DNA from: Acidimicrobiales bacterium
GTDB lineage: Bacteria; Actinomycetota; Acidimicrobiia; Acidimicrobiales; CADCSY01
Length of the DNA: 5,748 bases
Direction of reading: 5' to 3'
NCBI GenBank assembly: GCA_030447125.1
Contig: JAUJLZ010000143.1
Span: 1-5,748 of the forward strand
Part shown: in pieces, positions 1-5,703 of the stretch
How positions within the stretch are numbered: position 1 is the first letter of the stretch
Layout: each line of letters opens with the position of its first letter
Made by a program: the position numbers and the translations under genes
Notes under the pieces: generated by a model
The model's input: the letters and a program-made list of their open reading frames with translations, nothing else
What the model was told of the DNA's origin: nothing
Databases searched by the model: none

Positions 1-286
1 AGCGGGTGCAGATGTCCTCGTCGACCACGAAGATCACGTGGTCGTCGGGGTCGACCCCGGGCTCGATGGTGTTGGTGGCCTCGGCGACCGAGTCGGTGGA
101 GAGCATGTGGATGCACTTCCACGGACAGATGTCGACGCAGCCCTCGCACATGATGCACTCGGCCTGGTCGATGTGGAGGAACTGCTTGGGCTTCACCGAC
201 TTCGACAGGGCCTCCGGGGCGATCTCCTGGAGCACGTAGTCGCCGGAGAAGGTCGGCATCGGCGGGTTGGCATCGGTCTTGGGCAT
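1..286 (-). CDS. 4Fe-4S ferredoxin-type protein (partial, C-terminus beyond window edge)
   Basis: Iron-sulfur electron carrier. The first 95 residues are visible. After a roughly 40-residue N-terminal extension comes a classical cluster motif, C44-x2-C47-x2-C50-x3-C54-P (CIMCEGCVDICP), with an additional Cys at 58. The visible part ends at D-I-C93-T-R, which looks like the start of a second cluster motif, so a dicluster ferredoxin is likely. The ATG at 286 is the only in-frame start after a stop just upstream, and AGAGG lies 9 bases before it. It follows the 148-residue membrane protein gene by 36 bases on the same strand and is probably co-transcribed with it. No signal peptide or membrane helix is visible, so it is presumably cytoplasmic or docked to a membrane complex. 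The interval between clusters (C54 to C93) is longer than in small clostridial-type ferredoxins. Partner unknown; an association with a quinone/cytochrome complex is inferred from its neighbours. Confidence 0.88.
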   Translation of the reverse strand, partial: MPKTDANPPMPTFSGDYVLQEIAPEALSKSVKPKQFLHIDQAECIMCEGCVDICPWKCIHMLSTDSVAEATNTIEPGVDPDDHVIFVVDEDICTR

Positions 287-322
287 GGGGTCAGACCTCT
301 TCCATCATCGTGACGATTCCGA

Positions 323-769
323 TCACCTTGAAGGCTCCATCGCCTTGACGAGAGGGCGGCCGAACGGCGACGTCTCCAGTTCCTTGCGGTCGCCTGGCTT
401 GGCCTTGCCCCGCTCCTGCCACACCTTCCACAACACGACCTGGGCCGCCAGGAAGGCGCCGTAGATCCCGCTCACCAGGACGTCGCGAAGCACGAGGTAG
501 GTGAGCTCGAAGGGAAGGGCGTCAGCGAAGATCCCGCCCGGCCCGACCAGGAAGCGGTCGCCCCGCCAGCCCAGCTCGTTGTCGGCCCAGGTGAGCCACT
601 GGTGGGGCACCACGCCATAGGCCATGAACAGGACGAAGAAGACGAAGACCGCACCGGCCGCGGCCTCCCCCCAGCTCAAGGGGGCGTCGGCAGGCCGGCG
701 CTTCATGTACCACAAGGCGCCGGCGATCGAGCCGAGGGTCACCACGAGCGATGTGACGAACGCAAACAT
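323..769 (-). CDS. Three-helix integral membrane protein, family not recognised
   Basis: A 148-residue protein with no family I can name. Three hydrophobic segments are visible: about residues 2-22, 35-56 and 88-117. Between the second and third is a polar, aromatic and Gly-rich loop (about 57-87, including HQWLTWADNELGWRGDRF). The C-terminal tail from about 118 is strongly charged (KVWQERGKAKPGDRKE) and probably cytoplasmic. The ATG at 769 is chosen because a strong ribosome site, GGAAGGAGGG, lies at 778-787 and a -10-like box lies just upstream. The open frame continues to 1201, but that extension has no membrane-protein character and crosses the divergent promoter region. The gene precedes the ferredoxin gene on the same strand and is divergent from a cytochrome c gene. 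Inference: a small subunit or assembly factor of a membrane electron-transfer complex that docks the ferredoxin. No haem or metal motif is obvious. Confidence 0.85.
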   Translation of the reverse strand: MFAFVTSLVVTLGSIAGALWYMKRRPADAPLSWGEAAAGAVFVFFVLFMAYGVVPHQWLTWADNELGWRGDRFLVGPGGIFADALPFELTYLVLRDVLVSGIYGAFLAAQVVLWKVWQERGKAKPGDRKELETSPFGRPLVKAMEPSR

Positions 770-777
770 CCCGGCAG

Positions 778-787
778 CCCTCCTTCC
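778..787 (-). promoter_or_regulatory. Ribosome binding site fixing the membrane-protein start
   Basis: The minus strand reads GGAAGGAGGG, a near-ideal Shine-Dalgarno sequence, 8 bases before the ATG at 769. It decides in favour of the 148-residue protein over the longer open frame that extends back to 1201. Confidence 0.75.
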
Positions 788-793
788 GCGGTT

Positions 794-809
794 CGTGAAA
801 GTGCTCACA
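794..809. promoter_or_regulatory. CRP/FNR-like palindromic operator candidate
   Basis: The minus strand reads TGTGAGCACTTTCACG, which matches 9 of the 10 conserved positions of the CRP-family consensus TGTGA-N6-TCACA. The site shares one base with the TACAAT -10 box at 809-814 and covers the expected transcription start of the minus-strand unit. A bound regulator there would be expected to repress the membrane protein/ferredoxin unit. It lies about 118 bases upstream of the -35 box of the plus-strand unit, too far for simple class I/II activation. Actinobacterial CRP/GlxR-type regulators use this consensus. The site is seen directly; its function is inferred. Confidence 0.45.
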
Positions 810-814
810 TTGTA
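809..814 (-). promoter_or_regulatory. -10 box of the minus-strand membrane protein/ferredoxin unit
   Basis: TACAAT on the minus strand differs from the TATAAT consensus at one position. It would place transcription start near 802, giving a leader of about 33 bases containing the strong ribosome site. No good -35 hexamer is found 16-18 bases upstream, so the promoter may need an activator or use a non-canonical -35. Confidence 0.4.
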
Positions 815-914
815 AGCCGATGACCCCGCTGAAGCCACCGACCCCCAGCCTGACAGCGGCGACAGGTCTACCACCAGCACCGGGCCAGGGCCACATCGCC
901 TCGCGGCTGGGCGT

Positions 915-923
915 CCCCCCCCC
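915..923. repeat. Nine-base cytosine run
   Basis: An uninterrupted C9 tract in the divergent spacer, ending 3 bases before the -35 hexamer of the cytochrome c promoter. It is non-coding on either strand. Length changes would shift upstream sequence relative to the promoter without altering the -35/-10 spacer. It may also be an assembly-sensitive position. Confidence 0.8.
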
Positions 924-926
924 GAC

Positions 927-955
927 TTGGTCCTCCCCTGGGTCGAACCTAGGCT
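927..955 (+). promoter_or_regulatory. Candidate promoter of the cytochrome c/reductase unit
   Basis: TTGGTC at 927-932 and TAGGCT at 950-955 are separated by exactly 17 bases. Both retain the most conserved positions of the principal-sigma hexamers (TTG and TA---T) and resemble GC-rich actinobacterial promoters. Transcription would start near 961-962, giving a leader of about 30 bases that contains the AAGGAGTGGAGG ribosome site. Confidence 0.45.
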
Positions 956-990
956 GAAGAAACCTTGGAGCGAAGGAGTGGAGGTGGACG

Positions 991-1749
991 GTGACCGAAG
1001 TTCCTGAGCACCTGCTGCAGCGCTCCCGTGAACGACGGGCGGCGCTCGGGTTGGGCGGGGGCGACAGCGAGGGTGCTGGCTCTCCGGCGCCTCCCAGCAC
1101 CCCTGGCGCCGCAGTGAGCGCAGCATCGTCGACGCCCGCACCTGCCTCGGCCCCGCCTCCGGCTCCGGTCCCCACAGCTCCAGCCGCTCCCCCGCCACCA
1201 CCTCCCTATGTGGCTGCGGCCATGAACCGGACCAAGATCCCCAGGTGGGCCGTTCCGGTGCTGGCCCTGCTGCCGATCTGGGCCTTCGTCTACGCCGGCG
1301 CGCTGGTGGTGCCCGAGGAGGGCATCACCGACCCGGTGCTCCTCGAGGGCCAGGCCATCTACAACCAGTCCTGCGCCAGCTGCCACGGCGCCGACGGCGG
1401 CGGCGGCACCGGGCGCCCCTTGAGCGGCGGCGAGGTGCTCCTCACCTTCCCGGATCCGGCCGAGCACATCGCCTGGGTGGTCAACGGCTCGCCCGCCGCC
1501 GGCACCCCCTACGGCAACCCCGACCGACCCGGGGGCCAGCACATCTCCTCCGAGACCAGCGGCGGTCCTATGCCGGCTTTCGGTGACAGCCTGACCGAGG
1601 AGGAGGTCATCGCCGTCGTCCGCTACGAGCGGGAGATCCTCGGCGGGGAGACCGAATCGGCCCTGGCCGCCGGTGGGGCCGAGAGCGGGACGGGTGGAGA
1701 GGCCGAGGGCAGCCAGGGAGGCGAGGGCGAAGCCGCCGCCGAATCCTGA
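991..1749 (+). CDS. Membrane-anchored monohaem c-type cytochrome with long N-terminal cytoplasmic extension
   Basis: Electron carrier of 252 residues, predicted anchored with the haem domain outside the membrane. In order: a basic, helix-prone N-terminus (1-20, VPEHLLQRSRERRAALG); a Pro/Ala/Ser-rich disordered linker (about 28-77); one membrane helix (about 86-104) preceded by N-R-T-K and R; a class I cytochrome c domain (about 112-218) with haem-binding C128-A-S-C131-H132 and the likely axial Met194 in GPMPAF; and an acidic Gly/Glu/Ala-rich tail (about 219-252). The GTG at 991 is chosen because AAGGAGTGGAGG ends 6 bases before it; an internal ATG at 1222 lacks a ribosome site and would remove the extension. 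The next gene starts 18 bases after its stop, in the same frame. It probably carries electrons between a menaquinol-oxidising complex and a terminal oxidase. The oxidoreductase partner is not in the window. Confidence 0.9.
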   Translation: MTEVPEHLLQRSRERRAALGLGGGDSEGAGSPAPPSTPGAAVSAASSTPAPASAPPPAPVPTAPAAPPPPPPYVAAAMNRTKIPRWAVPVLALLPIWAFVYAGALVVPEEGITDPVLLEGQAIYNQSCASCHGADGGGGTGRPLSGGEVLLTFPDPAEHIAWVVNGSPAAGTPYGNPDRPGGQHISSETSGGPMPAFGDSLTEEEVIAVVRYEREILGGETESALAAGGAESGTGGEAEGSQGGEGEAAAES

Positions 1750-1767
1750 GCCCGTGACGGTGCGGGT

Positions 1768-3045
1768 GTGACCGCCACGTCACGCACCGACCGCCTCCAC
1801 GACGTCCTCGTGGTGGGCGCCGGACCCGCTGGCGCGGCCGCCGCCTACTGGCTGGCCCGGGCGGGCCACGACGTGGTGGTGGTGGAGCGCAAGACCTTCC
1901 CCCGTGACAAGACCTGCGGTGACGGCCTGACCCCCCGGGCGGTCCGCCAGCTGGCCGACATGGGACTCGAGGACCAGGTCGCCGCCGGCCACCACCGCTA
2001 CGGGGGGCTGCGGGCGGTGGCTCACGGCGTGACCCTGGAGCTGGCCTGGCCGACCCACCCCGACTTCCCCGACTACGGCTACGTGGTGCGCCGGTGCCAC
2101 CTCGACCAGCTCGTGGCTGATCACGCGGTCGCCGCCGGCGCCACCCTGTGGCAGGGGACCGAAGCGCTCGGTCCCGTCCTGGACCGAGGTCTGGTGGCGG
2201 GAGCGGCGGTGCGCGGCAAGGGCGGGGAAGCCACCGAGGAGATCCGGGCTCGCTACGTGGTGGTGGCCGACGGTTCCAACTCCCGCTTCGGGCGGTCCTT
2301 GGGAACCTCTCGCAACCGCTCCTACCCCCAGGGCATGGCCATCCGCGGCTACTGGAAGAGCCCCCTCCACGACGACCCCTGGATCGAGAGCGTCCTCGAT
2401 GTGCGTGATCGCTCCGGGGCCTCCCTGCCCGGCTATGGCTGGATCTTCCCCGTGGGCGACGGCACCATCAACGTGGGCATCGGCCTGTTGTCCAGCTTCC
2501 GCGACTGGAAGCAGGTCAACACCTCGCACCTCATGACCGAGTTCGCGGCCACGGCCCCGGCCTACTGGGGCATCAGTCCCGAGACCCAGATGGGCCCGCC
2601 CACCGGAGGGCGCCTGCCCATGGCCGGTTCGGTGGGACCCAAAGCGGGACCCACCCACCTGGTCGTGGGCGACGCCGCCGGGTCAGTCAACCCCTTCAAC
2701 GGTGAGGGCATCGACTACGCCTACGAAACCGGTCGCCTGGCCGCCGACGTGCTCGGCGAGGCCCTGAGCACCGGCGACGGCCTCGCCCTACGCCGCTACC
2801 CGGAAACCCTCGAGGCCGAGTTCGGCCTCTACTTCAAGGTGGCCCGCGGCTTTGCCGCCCTCATCGGGCGACCGGCACTCATGCGCGAGCTCACCCGGGT
2901 GGGGATGCAGTCACGCTCGCTCATGGAGTGGGTGCTGCGCATCATGGCCAACCTGTTGCGTCCCGACGAGTTGGGTCCGGCCGAAGCCGCCTACCGGGCC
3001 GTCGCCGCCCTGGCCCGCCTGGTGCCCGAGCCCTCCGGCCCGTGA
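1768..3045 (+). CDS. Geranylgeranyl reductase family flavoprotein, probable menaquinone side-chain reductase (MenJ-like)
   Basis: FAD-dependent enzyme of 425 residues that by family hydrogenates isoprenoid double bonds. The N-terminal Rossmann motif is GAGPAG (17-22) with Glu40 ending the second strand. A CGDG motif (50-53), diagnostic of geranylgeranyl reductases, is followed by the VVADGSNS segment (165-172), the family signature YGWIFP (223-228), then GDAAG (301-305) with N-P-F-N-G-E-G-I (308-315), which closes the FAD site. Length is normal for the family and no membrane helix is present, so it is likely peripheral. In mycobacteria a homologous enzyme (MenJ) reduces one isoprene unit of menaquinone; location behind a cytochrome c gene favours that role over chlorophyll or archaeal-lipid reduction. 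The GTG at 1768 is the first possible start after the upstream stop; it has only a weak ribosome site, suggesting translational coupling to the cytochrome gene. The substrate is inferred. Confidence 0.9.
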   Translation: MTATSRTDRLHDVLVVGAGPAGAAAAYWLARAGHDVVVVERKTFPRDKTCGDGLTPRAVRQLADMGLEDQVAAGHHRYGGLRAVAHGVTLELAWPTHPDFPDYGYVVRRCHLDQLVADHAVAAGATLWQGTEALGPVLDRGLVAGAAVRGKGGEATEEIRARYVVVADGSNSRFGRSLGTSRNRSYPQGMAIRGYWKSPLHDDPWIESVLDVRDRSGASLPGYGWIFPVGDGTINVGIGLLSSFRDWKQVNTSHLMTEFAATAPAYWGISPETQMGPPTGGRLPMAGSVGPKAGPTHLVVGDAAGSVNPFNGEGIDYAYETGRLAADVLGEALSTGDGLALRRYPETLEAEFGLYFKVARGFAALIGRPALMRELTRVGMQSRSLMEWVLRIMANLLRPDELGPAEAAYRAVAALARLVPEPSGP

Positions 3046-3070
3046 GCGACATCGGCACCTGCCTCCCTGC

Positions 3071-4939
3071 CTAGGGACACACCTCGTCGGTCGTCTGGGC
3101 GAGCCCGTCACCCGACCAGATGACGTCACCCCCGCTGCCCCTGGTGGTGAGCTCGAGATCCCCGATCTCGGCGACGGCGTAGAGCGGAGGGCGGAAGCTC
3201 CCGGTGTCGGCCAGGAACACCGGAGACTGCCCCGTCACCGTGCGGCTGCCCGTGCCCTCCGGATCTGAGGACAGCACCGCACCGGTGTCGCAACGGCGAA
3301 GCTCTACTCGGTAGACCGCGGCGATCCGGTCGTCGACCGTGCGCTCGAGGTCGTGTACCAGCATCGACGCCTTGACGCTGCCGTCGCTCAGCTCCTCGGT
3401 ACAGGTGCGCTGACGCATAACCCTGCGCTCCGATCGGTCGGCCTTGTTGGCGACCTGGAAGTCGCCGCTCGTGCACACCGGGTAGTCGACGGCGACCGGT
3501 GGCCGAACGGCCAGGGGGGGCGTCGGCGATTCGGATCGGGTCACCGGGGCCGACGGCACGGTGGCCGGGGCCGGCTGATCGCCACCAGGCCGACGTCGGG
3601 GCCCGGGCGAGGAGGGCATCGTGGTCTGGGGCACGGGCGGAGCGACGCTCGCCACGGTCGTCGGCGACGCCGCCAGCGCCTCGGGTTCGGTGGTCGGGAC
3701 CGCCGAGGTGACGCTGTCCCGGGGGACCGTCGTCGTGGTGGCCCCCACCTCACCCGAGGCCACGTCGGTCACCTGCGCCGAGGGCTGGGACATGACCACG
3801 ACGGCGGCCACCGCCACCACGACGAGCCCCACGGCGCCGGCCACCAGGCGAAGCGTCGCCTTGGACCCGAACCCCGTGGACGCGAACCCCGTGGACGCGA
3901 ACCCCTTGGACCTGACCCGCTCGACGAACGTGGGAGTGCGAGGTGCCCGGGGGAGAAGCGGTTGAGGGGGCGCAGGGATGCCCGGTTTGGCCCATGCCCC
4001 GCGTACCGACACGGTGCCGGGGTCGTCAGGGTCCGGCCCCGAGTCCCCCGGTACCTCTGGCACAACCGCGACGGGAGCGATGAGGGAGATGGGACCGGTC
4101 TCGCTCGTCCTCAGGTCGGTCCGCAGCGCCTCGGCCAGGGCCCCGGCCGTCGCCGTACGCCGGGCGGGGTCCTTGACCAGGGCCTGCTCCAGGATTTGCC
4201 ACAGCGGGGCCGGCACCCCTCTGGGTCGCAGGTCGGGTGGAGGCTCGGTCAACACCCGGGCCATGAGAGGGAAGAAGGCGACCTCACCGGCGCGGACGAA
4301 CGGAGCCTGGCCGGCAAGGAGGGCGTAGAGGGTGGAGGCGAGGGAGTAGACGTCGGCCGCCTCCTGACCGCCCTCGCCCGAGAGCACCTCGGGGGCGGCA
4401 TGGGCCAAGGTGCCCGTGATCGAACCCGACTGCGTGGCCGAGACCCCCTCGACGTGGGCCACCCCGAAGTCGACGAGCTGCGGCTCGCCATAGGCCGACA
4501 CCAAGACGTTCTCGGGCTTGAGGTCGCGGTGCAACACCCCCGCGGTGTGGGCGGCGGCCAAGGCCCCGGCGAGCTTCACCCCGATGCCCGCCACCTCGCC
4601 GGCAGGCAACGGCCCGCCGACGGCCAGGCGCTGGGCCAGGGTGCCTCCCGACAGGTACTCCATGACGAGGTAGCACAGCCCCGAGGCGGCCACCCCCGAG
4701 GCGTGCACGGCGACGATGTGCGGGTGCCCCGACAGCGACCCGAGGGCCCGGCACTCCCGGTCGAAGCGTCGACGCACGTCCTCGTCGAACGCCGGCGCCC
4801 GGAGCACCTTGACCGCCACGGTCCGGTCGAACGCCTCCTGGCGCGCCCGGTACACGGTTCCGTAACCACCGGCACCGATGCGAACCGCATCGGTGATGCC
4901 CTCGATGCCGAGGTCGACCGTCTCCTGAGGCTGTTGCAT
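3071..4939 (-). CDS. Transmembrane Ser/Thr protein kinase (PknB-like) with unrecognised four-cysteine extracellular domain
   Basis: Signalling kinase of 622 residues. Kinase domain about 15-275: Gly-rich loop GAGGYG (22-27), ATP-binding Lys44 in VAVK, helix-C Glu62, catalytic HRDLKPEN (137-144), metal-binding DFG (157-159), an activation loop rich in Ser/Thr (167-177) and APE (182-184), so it should be active. A Pro-rich juxtamembrane region (about 280-362) contains the repeat GFASTGFAST. One membrane helix (about 364-383) leads to a Thr/Pro/Ala-rich extracellular linker (about 385-485) and a compact C-terminal domain (about 486-622) with Cys489, 513, 550 and 621, which could form two disulfides. 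It lacks visible PASTA repeats. ATG 4939 is preferred because GGTGGAG lies 9 bases upstream; ATG 4948 (three residues longer) would abut that site. It follows pgl by 76 bases on the same strand. The ligand and targets are unknown. Confidence 0.93.
   Translation of the reverse strand: MQQPQETVDLGIEGITDAVRIGAGGYGTVYRARQEAFDRTVAVKVLRAPAFDEDVRRRFDRECRALGSLSGHPHIVAVHASGVAASGLCYLVMEYLSGGTLAQRLAVGGPLPAGEVAGIGVKLAGALAAAHTAGVLHRDLKPENVLVSAYGEPQLVDFGVAHVEGVSATQSGSITGTLAHAAPEVLSGEGGQEAADVYSLASTLYALLAGQAPFVRAGEVAFFPLMARVLTEPPPDLRPRGVPAPLWQILEQALVKDPARRTATAGALAEALRTDLRTSETGPISLIAPVAVVPEVPGDSGPDPDDPGTVSVRGAWAKPGIPAPPQPLLPRAPRTPTFVERVRSKGFASTGFASTGFGSKATLRLVAGAVGLVVVAVAAVVVMSQPSAQVTDVASGEVGATTTTVPRDSVTSAVPTTEPEALAASPTTVASVAPPVPQTTMPSSPGPRRRPGGDQPAPATVPSAPVTRSESPTPPLAVRPPVAVDYPVCTSGDFQVANKADRSERRVMRQRTCTEELSDGSVKASMLVHDLERTVDDRIAAVYRVELRRCDTGAVLSSDPEGTGSRTVTGQSPVFLADTGSFRPPLYAVAEIGDLELTTRGSGGDVIWSGDGLAQTTDEVCP
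3859..3912. repeat. 15-bp in-frame tandem repeat in the kinase juxtamembrane region
   Basis: Two identical copies of CGAACCCCGTGGACG (3868-3882 and 3883-3897) are followed by a diverged third (3898-3912) and preceded by a partial copy (3859-3867). On the minus strand they encode GFAST, GFAST and a related GFGSK/SKGF context just before the membrane helix. Because the unit is a multiple of three, copy-number change would alter linker length without a frameshift. Confidence 0.85.
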
Positions 4940-4948
4940 GTCGGTCAT

Positions 4949-4955
4949 CTCCACC
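4949..4955 (-). promoter_or_regulatory. Ribosome binding site deciding the kinase start
   Basis: The minus strand reads GGTGGAG, 9 bases before ATG 4939 but directly adjacent to ATG 4948. The spacing favours the 4939 start; the difference is only three residues (M-T-D). Confidence 0.5.
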
Positions 4956-5015
4956 GATGGGCCGGGTGAGGCTGCGATCTGGGTCGAGCGTAGGACATCG
5001 CCGGAGCGGCAGGGT

Positions 5016-5693
5016 TCAGGCTGGACCCCCGGTGGCCCCCGCCACCTCGGGGTCGACCAGCCAGAGGACCCGCGCCGCCTGGATGCGGGCGGCGGGGAGG
5101 TCGTCCCCCCCGCACAGGCGCTGCCAGGCCCCGGCCTTGTCCGTCCCGCTGACCGTGACCACCACCAGTCGGGCCCGGGCGATGGCCGGGAAGGTGAACG
5201 TGAGACGAGGGTGGGGATGGACGTCGTCGCCCGTGGCCACGACGAGCCGGTCGTCGACGTCCAGGGCGGGCGAGCCCGGGAACAGCGACGCCGTATGGCC
5301 GTCGTCGCCCAGGCCCAGGTGCACCAGATCGAGGGAGGCCAGGGCGGCGATCTCGATGTCGTAGGCCGCCGCCGCCTGCTCAGGCGTGTCCCCGGCCCCC
5401 CGCAACGACCGGATCTCGGCCGGGCCCACCAGGTCGAGCAGCACCTGGCGGGCCATCCCCTCGTTGGAGTCGTCGGAGGCGACCGGGACCCAGCGCTCGT
5501 CGCCGAAGAACACCGTGATCGAGGACCAGTCGAGACCGGGGGTGGTGGCCAGGCGCTGGTAGCAGCGCCGGGCGGTACCTCCGCCGGAAAGGGCCACCGT
5601 GACGGGAGCCTCATCCTGCACGAGCGCGGCAAAGGCCGCGGCGACGTCGTCGACCACCTCGACCTCGCCCACCGGTGGGCGGTTCGTCTCCAT
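5016..5693 (-). CDS. pgl: 6-phosphogluconolactonase
   Basis: Cytoplasmic enzyme of the oxidative pentose phosphate pathway that hydrolyses 6-phosphoglucono-1,5-lactone to 6-phosphogluconate, the step after glucose-6-phosphate dehydrogenase. The 225-residue protein carries the family hallmarks in order: SGGGT (36-40), GDERWVP (64-70) followed by S-D-D-S-N (73-77), LGLGDDGHTASLFPG (126-140), TFTFPAI (165-171) and SGTDKA (182-187). The length is slightly short of the usual 230-250 but all motifs are present, so it looks intact. The ATG at 5693 has AGGCAGG 5 bases upstream and no alternative in-frame start is visible upstream within the window. The upstream partial reading frame stops 10 bases before it, implying an operon, and the kinase gene follows on the same strand. 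In actinobacteria pgl commonly follows zwf and opcA. Confidence 0.95.
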   Translation of the reverse strand: METNRPPVGEVEVVDDVAAAFAALVQDEAPVTVALSGGGTARRCYQRLATTPGLDWSSITVFFGDERWVPVASDDSNEGMARQVLLDLVGPAEIRSLRGAGDTPEQAAAAYDIEIAALASLDLVHLGLGDDGHTASLFPGSPALDVDDRLVVATGDDVHPHPRLTFTFPAIARARLVVVTVSGTDKAGAWQRLCGGDDLPAARIQAARVLWLVDPEVAGATGGPA

Positions 5694-5703
5694 GGCGGCC
5701 TGC

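Noticed and set aside
6..313. Two plus-strand open frames over the ferredoxin gene
   Set aside because: The minus strand encodes a canonical CxxCxxCxxxCP cluster with a proper start and ribosome site; the plus frames show no motifs.
770..1201. Upstream extension of the membrane-protein frame on the minus strand (292 residues in total)
   Set aside because: The extension is Arg/Pro/Ser-rich low-complexity sequence antisense to the cytochrome c start. A strong ribosome site and -10 box support the start at 769.
1780..2658. 292-codon minus-strand frame opposite the flavoprotein
   Set aside because: Gly/His/Val-rich antisense shadow without recognisable motifs; the plus-strand gene is clear.
3064..3077. 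Short inverted repeat TCCCT-GCCT-AGGGA between the convergent genes as a terminator
   Set aside because: The stem is only 5 bp, has no T-tract on either strand and overlaps the kinase stop codon; not convincing as an intrinsic terminator.
3353..4969. 538-codon open frame on the plus strand opposite the kinase
   Set aside because: Composition is Arg/Gly/His-rich with no domain, and it is antisense to an unmistakable kinase. Long antisense frames are expected in very GC-rich DNA.
4995..5010. GCCG-CTC-CGGC hairpin after pgl as a terminator
   Set aside because: A four-pair stem with no following T run is common by chance at this GC content.
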